Positions 37,126-41,258 of a DNA stretch of 41,258 nt are shown here, one piece after another. The notes beneath the pieces were generated by a model, which worked only from the letters and a program-made list of their open reading frames with translations, ran no database searches and was not told where the DNA came from. The DNA is taken from the NCBI GenBank assembly GCA_021772135.1, contig JADYXQ010000248.1, positions 1 to 41,258 of the forward strand. Reading direction: 5' to 3'. This DNA comes from Candidatus Obscuribacter sp. Lineage in GTDB: Bacteria; Cyanobacteriota; Vampirovibrionia; Obscuribacterales; Obscuribacteraceae. The translations under genes and the position numbers were made by a program. Position 1 is the stretch's first letter. Every line of letters starts with the position of its first letter.

Positions 37126-38367
37126 GTGTACAGATCCATAATTTACAGCCAAGAGCAGATCCGTTCTTTTGACTTTTTGGAAGGCATGCGCGATTGCATG
37201 AAGAGTGAGGGAAACCTTGCGCAAAGTCTATTCGGGCCGTCGGATACGATCCTTACCCGCTTCAGCGCTGCTGCAAAATCAATTCCCAATATGACTTTTG
37301 ATCTTGCATCCGGAAGCATTTTAGAATGGGCACCTGTCGATGCTGATCCTTACGGTGCCGCCGCCGCAGATGCCAGTTATTGCTACCAGTTAGGTTTCGC
37401 AGAAGCACAAGAAATTGTTTTAACGACCGCGCAACTTTCATCTGGCCAAAGTCAGTGGGTTTTGATCCGAGCACGTTTCAAGCAAGTCGATGCCGTACGG
37501 CCTGGCGATCCAACGAGTGGAGTTCAGCCTTTCTACAACTCAGCGGATCCAAGAAATCCGCTGCAAGGGATCAACAACAACGGCGGAATTTTGCCTAGTG
37601 TCAGAAAGGGCTCCGTTGAAATTTCAACCGTGTACGGCACACCGGCTACTACCGGCGCTCAAGTCGCACCATCTCCAGGCGGCGGCTTTGTTCCGTTATA
37701 TCTGGTGCTTTTGACTTTCGGTCAAACTACAATTACAAACGGTCAAATCTTAGAAGCTCCAGCAGGCATAGGTGGCTATCCACCAGCTCCGATCTGGCGA
37801 GGCGTTAGAGCGCAGCATCATAAAGGTGCGGCATACGGTCAAGCTCCTCAGATTGATGTAACTACGGAAATCACCGGCATCGTGCCTTTGTCTCACCTGC
37901 CGGCGACAAGTCTATATGGTTTGCTTCCTACTTTAAGGAGTGGAGTTGGCACGCCTGTTGCTGTTTTAGCTGGGGGAGCGGGAGATTTGTTCTTTCAATC
38001 TGATGCCAGCATTCTTTGGGTTTGCGTTACTACTGGTGGCGCTGGTGTTGCAGTTTGGCAGCCGATTGGCTTGGTAGGCGGTTGCGTTGTCGTTAGTTCA
38101 TTCCCGATCAGCCCCGTAGTCGGCGGCACGATTTATTTGTGTAATACCGCGAGTGGTGCCGGAACTTGTACCTTGGGAACTGCAGCGTCCTACGGCACTG
38201 GTGTCGTTGAATTTAAAAATATTGGCTCAACAAACGTCATGACTATTTACCCGGCCACCGGCGAAAGTCTAGGCGGAATGGCAGCCAATGCGCCAATTAC
38301 TCTTAATCCCGGGGACGCCGTTCGCCTTGGGCCACAGGCAGCTGTGGGCTGGCATGTTCTTCCTTAA
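37126..38367 (+). CDS. Tail-fibre / phage tail collar-type protein, 413 aa
   Basis: The GTG at 37126 (AGGGG, 8 bases upstream) is chosen over a longer TTG frame. The N-terminal region (IYSQEQIRSFDFLEGMRDCM; LAQSLFGPSDTILTRFSAAA) suits attachment to the baseplate. The middle contains GRRGDPTSG-like turns and an IVPLSHLPATS segment seen in fibres. The C-terminus (FEFKN-type strand: VVEFKNIGSTNVMTIYPATG) resembles a trimerised, beta-rich tip. It has no signal peptide. It probably connects the baseplate to the exported fibre proteins that follow. Confidence 0.65.
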   Translation: MYRSIIYSQEQIRSFDFLEGMRDCMKSEGNLAQSLFGPSDTILTRFSAAAKSIPNMTFDLASGSILEWAPVDADPYGAAAADASYCYQLGFAEAQEIVLTTAQLSSGQSQWVLIRARFKQVDAVRPGDPTSGVQPFYNSADPRNPLQGINNNGGILPSVRKGSVEISTVYGTPATTGAQVAPSPGGGFVPLYLVLLTFGQTTITNGQILEAPAGIGGYPPAPIWRGVRAQHHKGAAYGQAPQIDVTTEITGIVPLSHLPATSLYGLLPTLRSGVGTPVAVLAGGAGDLFFQSDASILWVCVTTGGAGVAVWQPIGLVGGCVVVSSFPISPVVGGTIYLCNTASGAGTCTLGTAASYGTGVVEFKNIGSTNVMTIYPATGESLGGMAANAPITLNPGDAVRLGPQAAVGWHVLP

Positions 38368-38376
38368 GGAGTTGTG

Positions 38377-39219
38377 ATGCGCAAGTTACTGTTTTTACTG
38401 GTTGCATTTTGTCTTACGTTCGGCCAAGTGGGTCAAGCTCAGAATGTGGTGCCTTCGTATACCAAGGCGGCGCTCACTTTCGGTGATTACACCAACGCCA
38501 GACCTATGCCAACGTCAGGTACCCTAACCGGCGTCTACAAGACTTCGGGGAACTGGGTGCAGACTGGGCCTATCACATCAAACGGCGTTCGTGGTTACTT
38601 CGGCGGCTCAGTCACTTTTAACGATACTGTCACCTGTGCAACAGGCGTCGAAGCTAATTCAGGCGGCCAGGGGCCTTATGGAATCTGCGCAATAAACTCA
38701 GGTGCTGGCGGTTCACATGGTGGCCTTGGTGGCACATATCCTGGTTATCCCGGTCCACCTGGAGCTTATCCGTACCGCTGGCAGCCATTGCCTGGTTGTG
38801 GTGGTTCGCCTATGCCTCCGTCTGGTGGTGGTGTTATAGGGAGCGGTGGCGGAAGTTTTTACGTTGAAGCTAATGGTCCTATCTCTTTAACTTCCTTTGC
38901 AAATATTTCAGTTAGAGGCGCAGACGGTAGTACTGGTGGTGGAGCTGGAGCGGGTGGCGGCGCTGATTTCCGCAGCATGGGCACAATCTCCATTGCCTCT
39001 GGCGCAATTATTAATGCCAATGGCGGCAATAACACAATCGGCGGCGCGGGTGGCGGCGGCGGCGGTGGCGTTGTAAATCTTCAGTCTGCAAAATCTAGTG
39101 GTGTTAGTAACTCTGGTACCGTGACCGCCTCAGGCGGCACAAGCGTAGGCGGTCAAGCTGGAGCTGCGGGCGTAGTTTGGAATGACGGAACTTTTGAAGG
39201 CGGAAGAATAGGAATTTAA
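38377..39219 (+). CDS. Exported glycine-rich, fibre-like protein
   Basis: The ATG at 38377 has AAGGAG 5 bases upstream. The first about 23 residues (MRKLLFLLVAFCLTFGQVGQ and AQ) form a clear Sec signal peptide, which is unusual for a virion fibre. The mature protein has an N-terminal beta part, then long glycine runs (SGAGGSHGGLGGTYPGYPGP; GGAGAGGGADFR; GGAGGGGGGG) arranged like polyglycine-II adhesin domains such as T-even gp38. It could be a secreted adhesin, a lysogenic-conversion factor or a receptor-binding protein assembled outside the cytoplasm. Confidence 0.7.
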   Translation: MRKLLFLLVAFCLTFGQVGQAQNVVPSYTKAALTFGDYTNARPMPTSGTLTGVYKTSGNWVQTGPITSNGVRGYFGGSVTFNDTVTCATGVEANSGGQGPYGICAINSGAGGSHGGLGGTYPGYPGPPGAYPYRWQPLPGCGGSPMPPSGGGVIGSGGGSFYVEANGPISLTSFANISVRGADGSTGGGAGAGGGADFRSMGTISIASGAIINANGGNNTIGGAGGGGGGGVVNLQSAKSSGVSNSGTVTASGGTSVGGQAGAAGVVWNDGTFEGGRIGI

Positions 39220-39221
39220 TT

Positions 39222-39734
39222 ATGAAAAACTTGATCGCGTTTCTTCTTGTCTTAGCTCTATCGACTGTTTCTGCCTGCGCGCAGACTTCTCAGTATCTGC
39301 AATTTGGTAGTGATGGCTCGCCTTCTGCAAAATGGGTTGGCCAACCTCCTTCAAATGCTGTCGTGTATTTGTGGGCTCCTTCGACAGATGCTGGCGGCAA
39401 ACCTGATGAAGATTTGCGAAATTACAAGCTAATAAATAACGCAGTCGTTTATGCGCCAGCGCCAGTGGCAGTGCCGCCCAATATGTCTGCCTTTAAAGAT
39501 TCAATTTGGGCAGACAATGCAATTCCGCTTTATGCAAAACTTCAGCTCACGATTTTTTTCCCAGTTTTGGAAAGCTACCTCCCTGAGCCAGCAAAAATTC
39601 AGACGGCATGGGCTGCGGTATGCATGGCTTACTCGCCAGAAGCCGCAGGGCCACTCGCAGGCTGGGCAACACCGGCAGTAAAGGCAGCCGTAGAAGCTGA
39701 TGCTGCCACTGCTCATATACCTCTCACTCCCTAA
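39222..39734 (+). CDS. Putative lipoprotein, 170 aa
   Basis: It begins 2 bases after the previous stop. MKNLIAFLLVLALSTVSAC is a signal peptide with the lipobox VSAC, so lipid anchoring at Cys19 is predicted. The mature part (YLQFGSDGSPSAKWVGQPPS; LRNYKLINNAVVYAPAPVAV) is followed by a helical C-terminus. It may be a fibre chaperone or a surface-exclusion lipoprotein. No family is recognised. Confidence 0.65.
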   Translation: MKNLIAFLLVLALSTVSACAQTSQYLQFGSDGSPSAKWVGQPPSNAVVYLWAPSTDAGGKPDEDLRNYKLINNAVVYAPAPVAVPPNMSAFKDSIWADNAIPLYAKLQLTIFFPVLESYLPEPAKIQTAWAAVCMAYSPEAAGPLAGWATPAVKAAVEADAATAHIPLTP

Positions 39735-39746
39735 TTTGGAGGCGCA

Positions 39747-41258
39747 ATGCGTCAGTTCAAAACTTTAGCAGTTGTATTACTTGCCTTCTTGGTTTCGTGC
39801 CAAGCAGCCTTCGCTGCCGATACTGGTTATTTCATTCGGCCAGGCACCTCTTCGATAACAACACCTACTGCTAACAACACGGTTATTTTTGACAGTGTAA
39901 CCAGGCAGTTCAAAGTGTGGACTGGTAGCGTCTGGCAGGTGCTAGGAACAGGTCCAGCTAATGTATCCGCTACAACAGCGCCGACAGTATCAGACGATAA
40001 TGCATTAGGGTATCTGCCCGGATCGGTTTGGCTTGATACTACGCATAGTGCCTTGTATGTCTGTTTTAACAACTCAACAGGCGCTGCGGTTTGGCAGGCC
40101 GTCTCTCCAGATCCAAAGCTATTTGTAACTGCCGATAATTTCAGTGATTACCTGGTCTCCGGTCTAGTGGGCTCTGTTCCGTCAAGCTCTCTTACAATGA
40201 TTACGCCCGTGGGAGTAATCATTGCCAACGGTCAGAGACTACTGCCGGCAGCTAATAGCTTTACTTATACGATCAATAAAGACACCTACGATTATTTCCA
40301 AAACAACGGCTCTTGGTTGCACGTTCCCGTTTCAAACGGCGCGCCGGCACCAACCGGCCAGCCTGGCCAACTGATTCAAAAAGTTGTAACTAACGGATCT
40401 GTAATTACTGCTGTAACTTCGCTTGCTCAAACTGCGCCGTTATTCAAAGTAGCGAACGCGACGCTGGGCGCTCATGCACTGAATCAAACTACTGGTGACG
40501 GCAGATATGCGCCGATTTCACCGACTGGTCTAAGTCAATCACAAAATCAAGCGTTTATGTCGCCAGCCAGTGGATCGGGGCTTGGCGCGTTCAGGTCGAT
40601 TTTAAATAGTGATCTACCGATTATTACCACTGCTAACGGTGGCGCCGGCGCAGCAATCACGCCGACTGCATACGGTTTAATTGTTGGCAACTCTGCCGGC
40701 ACTACAATGACTTCTCTAGGCGCTCCAACTATAGGATTTGTCTATAACGCTGGCGGCGGAGTCGCTCACACTTATCGCTCAATTGTTAATGGCGATTTAC
40801 CAGCGCCGATAGATCTCGCGCATGGTGGCAGTAATAATGCTTCTCTGGCAGCGACAAATAAAACTTTCGCAGTTCTTGACGGCACAAAAATTGTTAACTC
40901 ACCAGTGTTGACAGCTATGCAATCTATCCGCAGAAACGCTGCCGACAATGCTTATGAAGCTTTTACACCTGCCACTTCTGCGCCAAATTCTTTTGGTGGC
41001 AATGGCGTTAGCGGCGCTGTAACTCTAACAACTTCAACGGTTTCAACTCCTACCCAATATAATGCGACTACTTTATCTGTAACAGCTTCAAACACAGTAA
41101 CACTTTCGGCAAGTCCAATTATTATAAACTCGCTTGACACAGTGACAATTAGTGGCACTCTAAGCGGTGTTGGCGCTGGTCACACTTTTGGCGCCGGTAG
41201 CACTGGAGTTAGTGGTGCCGGTCCAGGCGGTGGCAAGGCTGGCTATATTACCTCAGGC
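39747..41258 (+). CDS. Exported tail-fibre-like protein, cut by the right edge
   Basis: GGAGG lies 6 bases upstream of the ATG. The frame is open for 504 codons to the window edge. The N-terminus (MRQFKTLAVVLLAFLVSCQA and AFA) is a Sec signal peptide; its C18 is in VSCQ and does not form a perfect lipobox. The protein then shows fibre-like repeats with TANGGAGAAITPTAYGLIVG, LAHGGSNNASLAATNKTFAV and a serine/threonine-rich beta region. It ends in the window with glycine-rich GVGAGHTFGAGSTGVSGAGP. The LAHGGSNN and YAPISPT elements are typical of phage fibres. Confidence 0.7.
   Translation, partial: MRQFKTLAVVLLAFLVSCQAAFAADTGYFIRPGTSSITTPTANNTVIFDSVTRQFKVWTGSVWQVLGTGPANVSATTAPTVSDDNALGYLPGSVWLDTTHSALYVCFNNSTGAAVWQAVSPDPKLFVTADNFSDYLVSGLVGSVPSSSLTMITPVGVIIANGQRLLPAANSFTYTINKDTYDYFQNNGSWLHVPVSNGAPAPTGQPGQLIQKVVTNGSVITAVTSLAQTAPLFKVANATLGAHALNQTTGDGRYAPISPTGLSQSQNQAFMSPASGSGLGAFRSILNSDLPIITTANGGAGAAITPTAYGLIVGNSAGTTMTSLGAPTIGFVYNAGGGVAHTYRSIVNGDLPAPIDLAHGGSNNASLAATNKTFAVLDGTKIVNSPVLTAMQSIRRNAADNAYEAFTPATSAPNSFGGNGVSGAVTLTTSTVSTPTQYNATTLSVTASNTVTLSASPIIINSLDTVTISGTLSGVGAGHTFGAGSTGVSGAGPGGGKAGYITSG

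Overview
The window is most of the genome of a contractile-tailed (myovirus-type) bacteriophage, or of a prophage or phage-plasmid of that type. From about 15.7 kb to the right edge it shows the usual virion order: small and large terminase, portal, scaffold, major capsid protein, neck and tail-completion proteins, sheath, tube, a frameshifted tail assembly chaperone, tape measure, LysM protein, gpD-like hub, gpV-like spike, gp25/Mu gp46-like wedge, baseplate J, tail protein I and tail-fibre genes. The host is not identifiable by eye. Bacterial -35/-10 promoters, Shine-Dalgarno sites, ATG/GTG/TTG starts and a bacterial initiator-type tRNA point to an ordinary bacterium, and Sec and lipoprotein-type signal peptides on virion-region genes fit an enveloped host.

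Left module, about 1-8.3 kb, almost all on the minus strand. It starts with nucleotide metabolism (thymidylate synthase, deoxynucleoside monophosphate kinase) and small unknown genes. Next come two likely ribbon-helix-helix proteins, a DUF6573-family gene, a HigB/HigA toxin-antitoxin pair, a winged-helix protein and a small serine resolvase. These are plasmid-like accessory genes. The promoters here carry a recurring 21-bp operator, so one regulator probably controls several transcripts.

Switch region, about 7-10 kb. This contains a region rich in inverted repeats, a rightward consensus promoter overlapped by the operator, an initiator-type tRNA(fMet), a structured leader upstream of a shortened GroES-like gene, and several terminators. 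A 23-bp element recurs directly after terminators.

Rightward early/middle module, about 10-15.7 kb. Short overlapping genes with ATGA or TAATG junctions include a RecD/Dda-like helicase, a likely Acb2 anti-CBASS protein and a secreted coiled-coil protein. The virion module follows.

The right end carries three consecutive genes whose products begin with export signals, two of them glycine-rich and fibre-like. That is unusual for tail-fibre loci. The most notable molecular feature is an in-frame A_AAA_AAA slippery heptamer followed by a perfect 11-bp long-range stem in the tail assembly chaperone gene. This fits programmed -1 frameshifting into a second reading frame.
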